64,000 nt of DNA from Symsagittifera roscoffensis (Eukaryota > Xenacoelomorpha > Acoela > Convolutidae): NCBI RefSeq assembly GCF_963678635.1, contig NC_087062.1, positions 100,613,209 to 100,677,208 of the forward strand, written 5' to 3'. Below, piece by piece: positions 49,776 to 60,900 of the stretch (its first letter is position 1; each line of letters opens with the position of its first letter). A program made the position numbers and the translations under genes. Below the pieces are notes generated by a model. It was not told the DNA's origin, did no database searches, and saw only the letters and a list, made by a program, of their open reading frames with translations.

Positions 49776-50688
49776 TGCCAGTCGGTCATATTTGGAAGTT
49801 TGACCTTGAGAGAAGCAAAAAACACTTGATTTTGGAGTGAAATTTAATTTTTCAAAATTTCGAATGGAACCTGTCATGCACGATTTTCTCGCGAGAACTG
49901 AAAATCAGAAAAAGAGATCAGAACAATTTCAGAACAATTGAGTAACAATCGCGGGAAAGTTGCTAGAAAAATCGGTGGGAAATTGCTATTCGCAATTTCG
50001 AAAGCAATAATAACCTAGAGTAGAGCTGTCCCATCTGAAACAGAGACGAGAGCATTCCCACGAGTTGGATTATTACGATTGGAATACTATTATTGACTGG
50101 ACCAGAGTGAACCTTCGGTGGAAAGGTGGACAGCTAGAGTGTCCCAATGGTTCACGAGAACTTGCAGTCTAGAGTAAAAACTTGTTCTTGTTGTTAAAAC
50201 TGACTGACATTAAACTCATTTTAGTTACTTTGTTGATTCTTGAGTTGTTTACCGACTTATTTACTTCCTGGTTCTTGAGCGTGCTACTATGTGAGTACAA
50301 ATTTAAATTCCCAGAGTGTGTTTTATAATTGTTATGTTGAGGTAAGGCGAGTTTTAGGTTGATCCATCTGAAATGGATCAAAGTTACACTGTCTAATAAA
50401 AAGTAACTTAACGGATTGTTCCAACCCGGTTTTTAACGGCGTTCATGTATTTTGGGTATCTAGAGACCTAAGTATGGGGACGTTTCTAATTCTAGAGTGG
50501 GGGGATATTTTAGTAGTAGCCTTTAAGCTGTAACGGGTCGTAGTCTCATGTCACAAGCGAACCGAACTGGCTCCGACCGTTCTTGAGGTAGAAAAACACA
50601 AGAGATAGTGTCCCTGACCCTTGAGCCAGTGGTTATAGGGCCTATTTTTCTTAAGCCTCATGTGTGACTGCAGTAGACGAATGTTACA
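49776..50688 (+). repeat. 3' LTR of the inner element
   Basis: 913 bp, same boundaries as the 5' LTR and one base different (C at 50312). The outer element's gag resumes at the next base. Confidence 0.97.
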
Positions 50689-53600
50689 GCTAATGAAACC
50701 CAAGAAATACTCATATTCGGATAACAGGAACATGCAAGGGGGGAGTCAGCCACAAAGGTCATCATGGTATAAGCCTAGAGATGACAATGACAAACGTAGA
50801 TCATGCGCAAACAGCGGGTCAGCTGATCATCAGGTGGCCGATTGCATAACATACAAACAGGGCATGAAGAGTCTGGGATATGCACCCGATGAGGAAGATA
50901 TGAGCCAGATGGAGGAACACGAATTCTATAGTGGCTTGATCATCAAAATAGGTGCAAGATGCTTCTTCTGCAACCAAGAGGGGCACTTCAGGATGGACTG
51001 TCCGTTGTTCTGGGAGGCAGTCAAGAACCAGAGTCACCCCAAGCATAAGTTGGCGTTAGCGGCGGTGCAGAACCAGAGAAACAGACAAACTGAGTTGGTC
51101 GGTGTCTGTGCCAGAAGCTGTAGCAGGGTCGACAAATAGTGGAAATTGCAACACTCTGAAAATGGTGATGGGAAAGTCATTCGGCATAACCAAGATCGGA
51201 GCCAGGATAATGTCAATAATCACTGTGGGCGGCCATGAAGTAACGAGTAACTTGAACGAACCCAGTGATCAGACAATAATGCACATTGATGTGTATGCAT
51301 ATTACTTGAGTGCGATAAGCCCACGGACGACCTCTAGAGCCTTGAGGGTGCTACTCACAAGAGGTGGCAGCAAGTCAGTCCGTGTTGAGAACAGATATAC
51401 AGAAGCTTATGGTCCGCATGAGGTGATGCTAAATATAGATGGGATAAACATCTATACGAAAACCATGATAACATGTGATGAAGATCTAGCGGGGCAGATC
51501 TACATGGGCAAATAAGAACTAAAAGGGAGATCGATTGGACACTGCGCCATGCTGGAAGAAGATGCAATGCACATCGGGACGGAAGCGGACGTATCAGCAC
51601 ATGTGCTTGACATAAGTGGCAAGAAGACTCAGTTACGTGGGTTACTTGATACGGGAGCGGTCTTGAGTGTTTTACCAATCGAAACACTTGGGAATGAATG
51701 GGTTTCGACAAAGATGACTTGATAGACTTAAGAATACGGCTATCAGCTGAGAACAAAGGGGCGCTGCGGGCACTAGGCAGAACACCAATAATAGCCCTAA
51801 ATCTAGGTGGACGCAACCTGTGGATGAGTTTTCTTGTGGTGGAGAACCTAGACGAGTCTGACCAATTCATTTTAGGCAGAGACTTCATCAGGAACTTCGA
51901 CGTAACGATTGATCTGAACAATGCCATGTTCAGGATTCGAAACCCGGATAGGACGTACGTAATTAAACCGGTAAATCTGATAATGGTAAATGAGATGAAA
52001 GCGCCGGAGTTCTTGAATAGAAGGGTAGGGCTGAAAGCGAACGAGGCGGTAATTGTAGGCTTACGGATGAAAAATTATAATGAATTAAGTGACAGTAAGC
52101 AAGTATGCATAGTCCTCAATCCAAACATTCTAAGTGCTGCTGTTTGAGGAAAATCCTTCTCGATAACCAAGAGCGGTCTCTGCGTCAGTGTCTTGTTGAA
52201 TACTCTTGCCATACCCATAACAATCCAGAGGGGGGAGGAAGTTAGGATATGCATTACCCGTGAAAACTCGATATGAAATGACTGAAAATGTAAAAAAGAA
52301 TGAAGTACTTGAATGTCCCAATCACAGGGACAAGATTTGCATCTTGAAACGATTGAATAAAAAAAAGGTTCATCAGGTCTTGTAAAGTCACTTAAGTCAG
52401 AGACAGATGATGGACTCTCGAGTTGTTCAAATTTCCCAGAAAGACCAACACTAGAGGAAATGGAAATGGATAACCAGTTTTACCTGAAATAGAGCATTTA
52501 AGGGGTAAGGTAACGGATGAACAGCTCGAGGCCATCAAGGACCTACTAGAGCGGAACGAGGAAGTTTTTTCGAGACATAAGGCAGACATTGGATGTTGTA
52601 ATTTTGTTGAACATGAAATAGAGCTTGAGGAGTCTGCGGTACCGCACAGGGAGGGGGCGAGGCGCATGACCCCACACAAATCGGATGCGTGTAGGAAAGA
52701 GATAGAGACACTACTAGAGTATGATATGATAGAACCATCCAAATCACTGTGGGCGTGTGGAGTAGTGATGGCCAAAAAGAAAGGCGACCAATTGAGGTTT
52801 TGTTGTGACTTTCGGTATCTGAACTCCGCACGGTGAAGGATGCCTATCCCATACCTAGGATTGATGAGAGCCTCTCGAAGTTAGGTGATGCAAAATTTTT
52901 TACGACTCTTGATTTAGGTTCGGCTTTTTGGCAGGTCCCGTTGAGGAAGCAGGATAGGGACAAAACAGGGTTTGCCTGCAAGTTGGGGCTGTTTCAATGG
53001 AAACGGATGCCGTTTGGTCTTTGCAATGCCACGGCTACATTTCAACGAGTGATGGCACATGCATTGATAGGTGTGACAAAGAAGTATGGCAATCTGGTAA
53101 TGTGCTACTGGATGACGTGGTAATAGCGACGCCTACACTGGAACATCACATCGAGCGACTGGACGAGGTGTTTGCATGCATGAAGAGGCAAACCATCAAA
53201 GTGCGAGATACTCAAGGATTCGATAAAATACTTGGGGAGGATGGTGGACACGCACGGCATCAGACCACATCCAGATGCAGTAGAAGAAGTTTCAACTTGG
53301 AAATCGCCAAAAACGGAACACCAGTTGATGAGCTTTCTGGGTTTTGCGAACTATTACAGGGAATTCATCAAGGTCTACGCGGATAAAGTATACCCGATGC
53401 AACAATTAATGGGACACAAAAGCAAGAAGTTCACGTGGAACAACGCAGCTGAAGAATCATTCCAGAGAATTAAGAAAGAGTTGTGCGAGGCACCGGTGTT
53501 AGGGATGCCAACGGAGAAAGGAATGTATATGCTGGATACGGATGGGTCGGTAGTCGCGATTTCTGTAATTCTCCGTCAAGATTAGGAATGGAACGGGAAG

Positions 53601-56600
53601 ACAGTCATAAGACCAATAGCGTATGGGAGCAAAGTCTTGAGTGATACGGAAATGAAGTACGGGGCGCCGAAAGCAGAGATGTTCGTGGTGGTTACCTTTG
53701 TCGAGAAATATAGAGCATACCTAGGTAGTGAGCCATTCAAGCTGCGAGTCGACAACAGGGCACTCAGCTGGCTGAAGACGTACTCAATGGAACAGAGCTA
53801 CATTTGGAGGTGTATAGTTCGCCTGGACGGGTACAACATGATAATTGAGCACAGAACAAGAGAAAAACATCAAAATGCCGATAGCTTGAGTAAGAAGATG
53901 GAGTTCTACGAGAGACAGGAACAGAGGGAGGCGAATAGGCCAGAAATAAAAGAGGGCTTCTCCTTCATGGATAAGGAAACGTATGATAGTCTTCCGCTCA
54001 CGAGATGGCTCTACAAGTCAGGCAAACCGATAGAAGATCATACCGAATTACCAAAAGAGCCTCCAGAGAAAACAATCTTGAAGAAGACCCGAGGGATGCC
54101 GATAGGGATAATGCTCAAGTCAAAAATTGTGAGGGAGACGCTCAAGGCGAAAGGCTATGATCTCAAACAGGTAGAAACGGGACAAGCACAGATATATGAG
54201 GACTTGATGAGATTACTCGAAAAATTGGCAGATGATAAACCCGTGTTCGAAGGAAAGGGTAAAGAGCAACCGGAAGTCACGATACTGCGAAGGAGTGAGA
54301 CAGTTGGCGGCGAAAACTACTTAGAAGAGAGTAATCCTGATGGGAAAGAAGTCGTGCAGTCACTGGTTGACAAAATCCCTGATGACATACTTGAACGGAC
54401 TCGGTATAGGAAAACGAAAGTGGCGTTTAAGGAAGAAGCTGAACACCTTGGAATAGGTAAAGAGTCCGGGGAGTGGCCCACAGAGGAAGAAGATGCTGGA
54501 GATGAAAAATTGTCCAGGGAGTGTGGAGAATGGGATGAAGGTTCGGAGGGCAGCAGCGACGACCAAGATAGTCTGTGCATGATACTGAGAAGATGAGACA
54601 CCGCGACGGGGAGCTGCAGACGGATTCCTCATCAGGAACATACAACTTGAACCAGTAAGAAGTGCGGAGAGGTGAAGAACTTGAGAAAATTGCGGTATCG
54701 AGGAAACCGTTCAGGGAATTATCATGCAACTCGAATGTCAGAACAAATCTGGTGCCAGAAGAGGATAGAAAGATCATGAAAAGGATAGTATGCGTAAAGC
54801 TAAAAGATGACATCCACAACCCTGGGGAAATGAATGTTCAAATAATGGCACTAAAGGAGTATGTCATGGCGAGATATAGGCTGTCGGATCTAATAAGGGC
54901 CCAAAAGAATGACAAGATGACAAGTAACCTCTCCAAATGGATCCGGACGGGGTCCAAAGAGAAAGGGGACCTAGAGGAAGACAGCTACAAGATCTTGAGC
55001 CAGTTCTACAAAGAAAGAAAAGATTTTTTCTATCACACAGCTGATGGGGTGGTAGCGTGCAAGAGAAAGGATGAGGAGAAGATATTACACAAGCATAACC
55101 TTATCATATTGCCACAGTTGTATCAGACCGAAGTGTAATTCAGATCGCAATACCGAAGTGCATCAAATGGGGCACCAGGGGATAGACAAGGTGCAACAGA
55201 GAATACTTCACAGGTTTGATTGGCCAGGTTTAAGGAAAGCTTACGAGAGATGGGTAAATGCATGCCTACCATGCCTGCAAGTGAAAGACCCAAGGAAGAT
55301 GAAGTTCCCACTCAAGTCCGTTGAGAGCTCGGAATTCAACGAAGTCGTGCAAATAGACCACCAAAAGATCTGTATGACAGAGTCAGGATATAACCAGATA
55401 CTAGTCATAATAGATCACTTCACAAAGCTGGCAGAAGCGGTGCCGTAACAGACAGCCTCGGCAGAGGAAACTTGTGACCACCTGATAACACATTGGATAT
55501 CACGGTATGGCTGTCCCATGACATTTCAGTCGGACAACGGCAAAGCCTTCGTGGGGGACTTGACGAAAGAACTGATGAAGAGGTCCCAAATAGCTCAAGC
55601 GCATTCAACGACCTACCATCCCCAGACCAACGGGTTGGTAGAGAGGCAGAATAGAACGATGGCAAACATGCTGAGGGTAAACTGCTCAAGGTACATGACA
55701 GATTGGGATAAAAATCTGCCGCAGGTGGTAGGGGCCTACAACAGTACGCCACACTCAACAACAGGAATCAGTCCCTTCATGATGTTGACGGGTAAGTAAA
55801 GAGCAATGTTCCTAACATTATTTTACCCGGAGTACGAAGGGAAAAAGACATCGCCTCAAGCTTATGTGAAAGAAGCGATCAGGAGACAGCAGGAATTAAA
55901 CGAGCTCTACAGGAGGAATACTGCGCAAGCACAAATGAGACAGCGCAAGAAATACGATGAAAAGATACTGAAAGAAACCATATGCAGTGGGCCAGTACGT
56001 GTGGGTCTTCCAGAATTTCATACCTCGAAAAGGGACAAAGAAACTACTTAAGAAATGGAGAGGACCATTCATGATAACGGAGGTACACCAACATGGACAG
56101 TTCTACCGTTTGAGTACGGGGCGCGCAACACATTATGAAAATCTGAAGCCGCATGTACCAACCCCGGAAGACTGGTGCGTACCGCAGAACATAGAAGGAC
56201 TCGAGTACCTACTGGTGGAGCCAGCGTGTGAGGTGAATTAAAAAGGCACCGGAGAGAAAAACGATGGTAACGAGGGCTTGAGTTTGGATGACAATGAGAA
56301 GATAGCAGCGGAGTCAGAGGCAGAATCCTTTGTGGAAGAAGATTGGAACGATCCGGAGCAGGACGAGGTGCCGAAGTGGACGAAACCAGACTCGCCGATA
56401 ACGGCAGGAACCAGGAGCGGTAATCGCAAACGGAGAGGCATGAGGTACAATAGGTACGGGATGACTTTTTGATTGACAAGATGCGGCCTGAAGAAATGGG
56501 CGACGAGTTACTGAGTGTGGGCGAATTGGTGGCAGACGATGAATGGCAAATCATCAACGACAGCGAACACTACCCAAAGGAGGACTACTCCACACCAGAA

Positions 56601-57467
56601 AAAGAAACAGATCTGGAGCTGAGCGAGATAGAGAGGAGGGAGAACACGAACCTGAGAATACTAGAGTGGATGCGTGATGTCAAGAGCAAAGGAGATGAAG
56701 GGCAAAGCATCCAGCAGGTCGACGTGTCAGCGGAACAACACGTGAAAACGGAAGATAACCTCTTCGGTTGGACGGCAACCGAGAGGCCGCTCGAAATACC
56801 ACCAGATAATTTAGACCAAGCATCATCGACGGGGACGTCGATAAATATTTTTGTCCGGGGAGTGGGGGTAGGACTTACCCACACCGAAAATTTGATGATA
56901 AAAAAGCTCAAAAAAGTGAGAGAAACAAGTGAGCTGGAACTGGGCGAGGAGGAGGCTGAGCCTATCATAGGAAGGAATTTCAAGACAAAATTCGAAATTC
57001 CAAATGAATACTCAGAGATCATCATGGTTACGGACAGCGACTTCATTCTGTCAGACAGGACCAGCGCGATTTGTATAACAGCGGACATGAGCTTCAGATC
57101 GAGACTAGAAGCCGACTTCAAGAGAGAATACCAGAACGTGGAGTTTCTATTCAGACAGAGACCGGGGCTGGGAGGAATGGCTGCGCTTCCCCCATCAGTG
57201 GCACAAGTCCCGGGCAAATACCTATGCTTCCTAGTGACGAGGATCAATGAAAGGAATACGATAGATCCTGAGCACGTGATGTTAGCACTAACGAAACTGA
57301 GAGATTTCATGATTGAAAGAGGGATAGTGGAGGTCTCGATGCCTGTTTATGACCCAAACAGGGGCAAGTTGAGCCCAAGGGAATTATATGCCATCCTACA
57401 CGTGGTCTTCGCAGAAACGGAGATAATGGTACACCTACACAAGAAATACTACTTGAGTATCGCCTGA
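50689..57467 (+). pseudogene. gag-pol: Outer-copy gag end and pol, many stops and indels
   Basis: Colinear with 32956-39955 of the inner copy. Defects seen: the first zinc knuckle reads CANSGSADHQVADC (second Cys lost); about 230 bp missing between the second knuckle and the protease (around 51095-51130); a GAA-to-TAA stop near 51514; a frameshift around the protease at 51690; stops in RNase H at 53583 and in the integrase core at 55446; and many single-base indels. RT here retains the 34 bases missing from the inner copy. The C-terminal macro-like segment is intact to the stop at 57467 and differs from the inner one at only about eight residues. Confidence 0.92.
56824..56902 (+). other. Outer copy of the 79-bp identical block
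   Basis: Same sequence as 39312-39390 with no change, in an otherwise mutated pseudogene. See that entry for its hairpin and purine tract. Confidence 0.85.
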
Positions 57468-57936
57468 GCTATGAGTGGACATGGGGATCTCGAGTAAGGG
57501 TACATGGCGACCTCGGGGCATGTAGATGGATTTTAACGTGATTGGCATGACAATTATAATTTAAAAAAGTGATGGTGCTAAAACATTAAATGAATCTGCA
57601 TGCTCTTAAAAAATTCCAATTGAAATATTTTAGTAAAACAGATGGAGGGATAAGTTTTTAACTACAATAATGGGGGGGTTTTAGGTTAGGAACATGACAC
57701 TTTAGTCAAAAAAGTGGATTTTACTTTCAGATTGATTAAATCGAAGTGGACGACCCAAAAACACTCTTTGGAAAGAGAATAGAAGGTCTTGAGCAAAGCT
57801 CACCATCAGAAACATTCAAGAGATCTCTCAAGTACTCAAGTTGGTACGGTAACACTCAAGTTGGTACGGTAACTCTCAAGTTGGTACGGTAATTCTCAAG
57901 TTGGTTGTTGCGCGAGATAATCTAGAAATTGTAAAA
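57468..57936 (+). other. Outer spacer between pol and ORF3
   Basis: No coding sequence. It holds the conserved TAGGTTAGGAAC phrase, the acceptor-like TTTTACTTTCAG ending at 57730, and a 20-bp tandem array with CTCAAG at 57835, 57855, 57875 and 57895. Confidence 0.75.
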
Positions 57937-60900
57937 ATGGCAGATCAATTTTGGAACTCCATGCCTGCGGCGCTAAAGAGGCCTACGCTCGATGAGTTGT
58001 ACAGACGCTTGAGGGACCTGGACTACACCCAAGTGGACGAGAGGATGGCAGTAATGTTGAACGCTATCCTGCAATTAGAGGAGCAAGGTGAGTGCAGGGA
58101 GTCCGCGACCGAAGCTGTCTTGATGGTCGGCTACACCACGGAAGGCATATTCAATCAGGAACAGACCAGGTGGCTATCCTGGAACGTGGATGGAGGGATG
58201 AGAGGATTCGACTTGGCGAGGAATCCTGGCTTAAGCAACAACACTGAGTACGGCGCGGGAGAATTCCCATTGCCGGTCAGACCGTCAGCAAGATCAGCTA
58301 GCCAGTCCACGAGCAAGCCACCTTCCATGACGAGAGCCCAGCAAACGGAAGAGACGTATCCTGACCTCTGCAACCTGAAAAGGGAACTTGAGAGGGCGCA
58401 GAGGGAAAAGAAATAAGCAAATCTTGACCGGGTAGCGCGAAGCTCGAGAGAAATCAAGCGAATCTGGAGAGGGACCAGGCGATCCTTGAGAGGAACCAGG
58501 CGCGTCGTGACCTTGAGATGCTGAGAGCAGAATACCAGCAAGAACAGATGGTGCGAGAGAACGCGGTGAATTGCGAGCAGTTGAAATCGGAACTTGAAAG
58601 GATCCAGCGGCGACAACGAGAGCTCGATCAACAAAAGGAAAAGGAAACCAGGACGACGGAGCGAGCTGTTGCAAGCTCAAGGCCGGAGTCGCGTATGGAG
58701 GTGGATGAGGCTCCCAGGTCGAAGGGACGATTCAACTTAGACAGCGCGGCTCAAGAACACATAAACGAGGTGCTGGAAGTATGGATACCAACCGAATCAG
58801 CGTCCTCCCTGAGCGGTTCGGAGACAACGCATCCGATACGCCCGTTGATGGACGTGGCACTGCCTGGATACACCCCGAGCTCAACCCGAGCAGCAGTCAG
58901 GTGAGCGGGAGCTCGTCGCGTCTTAAGGATTACACGAGAGGCTACAGCTGAGAAGTCGTGAAAGTCCAGCTAGAGCGGAGGTACCCCCAACTTGGAGAGA
59001 GCAACCGGTCAGGAGCGTGGTGATCGCAAGCTATGAGAAAAACACGGAGGGCAGATACCACAGGCACAACCGCATGGATTGGAACGTGGCGCAGCGGGCG
59101 AGAAGGGATTGTTTTCTTGACGCGTCTTGTGCTGAATACTACACACAGCCGCGAATACCGGAGGGTGCAGTTCACCTGATTGTAGGGGACATCCTGGTAC
59201 GGGTGCTGACCCGAATCCAGTCGCACTGGCAGACTGGAGTCTTGAGTTTCTCTGAAGCCGCAACGCCGCAGATGTTGGCATCACTCGAGATAGTAGGGAT
59301 GGCAAAAATGTACACAGTGACTCTAATGATGGGGACCAATGATGTGTCCAGAGGGGAATTAAGGAAAGTCATGAGGCTTTATGATAAAATGAGCTGCATT
59401 CTGGAGGAGTTGCGGATTCAGATGGATCCCGCCATACTCACAGTTTGCACCATCCCTTACAACATGATGGCCGACCAACATGCGATGGAATTGAACGAGA
59501 AAGTGCGGGTCCTGAACGAGATAATCAGGCAGATTTATCAAAGGAGCGTCCTCCCCGACAGATTGTTGGACGTAGCCGACCAGATGGAGCGGTCCTTCCC
59601 AGAGGATGCGTCCTTAGATGAAATTCACTTCGACAGGCCTAGGGGCGTGGAGTGGTTGAACGACGTCTTCCAGAGGCACATAAATGAGTTGGAGGCAGAC
59701 CTGTTTGAGACGGCCCGATTCACATTCGGTCCATCCCCAAGTCTCCCTTCCCTTGCCACAAGACCCCTATCTAGTCGCCTGGGAGCGGGAGTCGACTCAA
59801 GAGACAGCTCGAGAAGCAGCCGGACTAGATTACCGGGTTCCACGCCAATGGAAGCCGAAGAAGCGGAGTCATCAACGCCCCAAAGTTCAGCGGTGTCCTC
59901 GGTGGTAGTGGTAGAGAATAAGAGAGTGGAGAAGCCAGCGGAGGCAAGCCGGACGCGACATCTGGAGAAAGTAAAGGAGTTGGACCTGGAGGATCTGGAT
60001 TGCAGACAGTTGCAGAATGCAGAGTTGGCAGAAGTCCTGGGGCTCAAGCATGTGTCACACGAGGATTTGAGTCGGCACCAGTGCGTAGACTGGCTAAAGG
60101 CCCACGAAACGCATTTCTCAAGAGCAAGAATGATGAAGACGGCTGATCTGACTGAGATTCCCATGAAATCAGTCATGGGACCAATAAATTACAGACCTCT
60201 CAAGTTGCTGGGGAGTCTGGGACTCATAGTGGAGCCCCCTAAGCACAGAACAAGTACCGCCAGAATCAGATTGGCAACTCCTGCGCAGTTGAGGGTGGTG
60301 GACAAGCTACTGGATCCAAAAGAGATGGAATTGCCAGACGCCGCTTACGAGGGTGCAAGATTGGCAGATGACCCAAGATATGGGAAACCCTGTAGCAATG
60401 TTCAATTGGCCAAGACACTGGCAGTGTATGACAGAGCGGACCAGCAGCCGCGAGAGTGATCATCGTGACGTGATCGGACTTCGAAGGAACGTCTCCCAGG
60501 TTGTTCTGGCCAGAACATTACTCAAGTTGTTCTGGCCAGTAATATACTCGCTGCCAGGTGCAGAATTGAACCAGATGTTGACCTTGGTGGTGACGATAAA
60601 GTCAGAGATGCCCTGCGAACCAGAGCTGCTGCTGTTCACGGGAATGAACGATCACCTGCATGCGGCTGGGCTTCTAGAGCAGCTGATAGGGGATGAGCCT
60701 ACGCCAAAGAAATTATGGGAGGCTATCCGGAGTTGTTTGCCGCGATGAACGAGGTACAGGAAAACGTCAGTTCGCGATTTGGACCCAAGACGAAAGTGGT
60801 ATTCACGTCGTCCCCCAGATACGCTAGCATGCCCCCTGCCCTGCAGTTTGTGTATGCTATTTTGATTCTAATAGCCGAAGGGAACGCATGGCGGATCTTG

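Larger units (their letters stand above)
27845..50688 (+). mobile_element. Inner giant Ty3/gypsy-like LTR retrotransposon, complete (22,844 bp)
   Basis: It is bounded by two 913-bp LTRs that start TGCCAG and end GTTACA and differ at one base (28381 T, 50312 C), so the insertion is recent. Order: LTR, candidate PBS, repeat-rich leader, gag-pol, spacer, ORF3, 3' region, LTR. Domain order PR-RT-RH-IN identifies the Ty3/gypsy group. At nearly 23 kb it is several times the usual 5-10 kb and comparable to the giant Burro-type elements reported in planarians. It sits inside the gag of an older copy. Flanking bases share GCT (GCTTT left, GCTAA right) but not a perfect 4-6 bp duplication. Gag-pol is damaged; ORF3 is open throughout. 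Confidence 0.95.
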
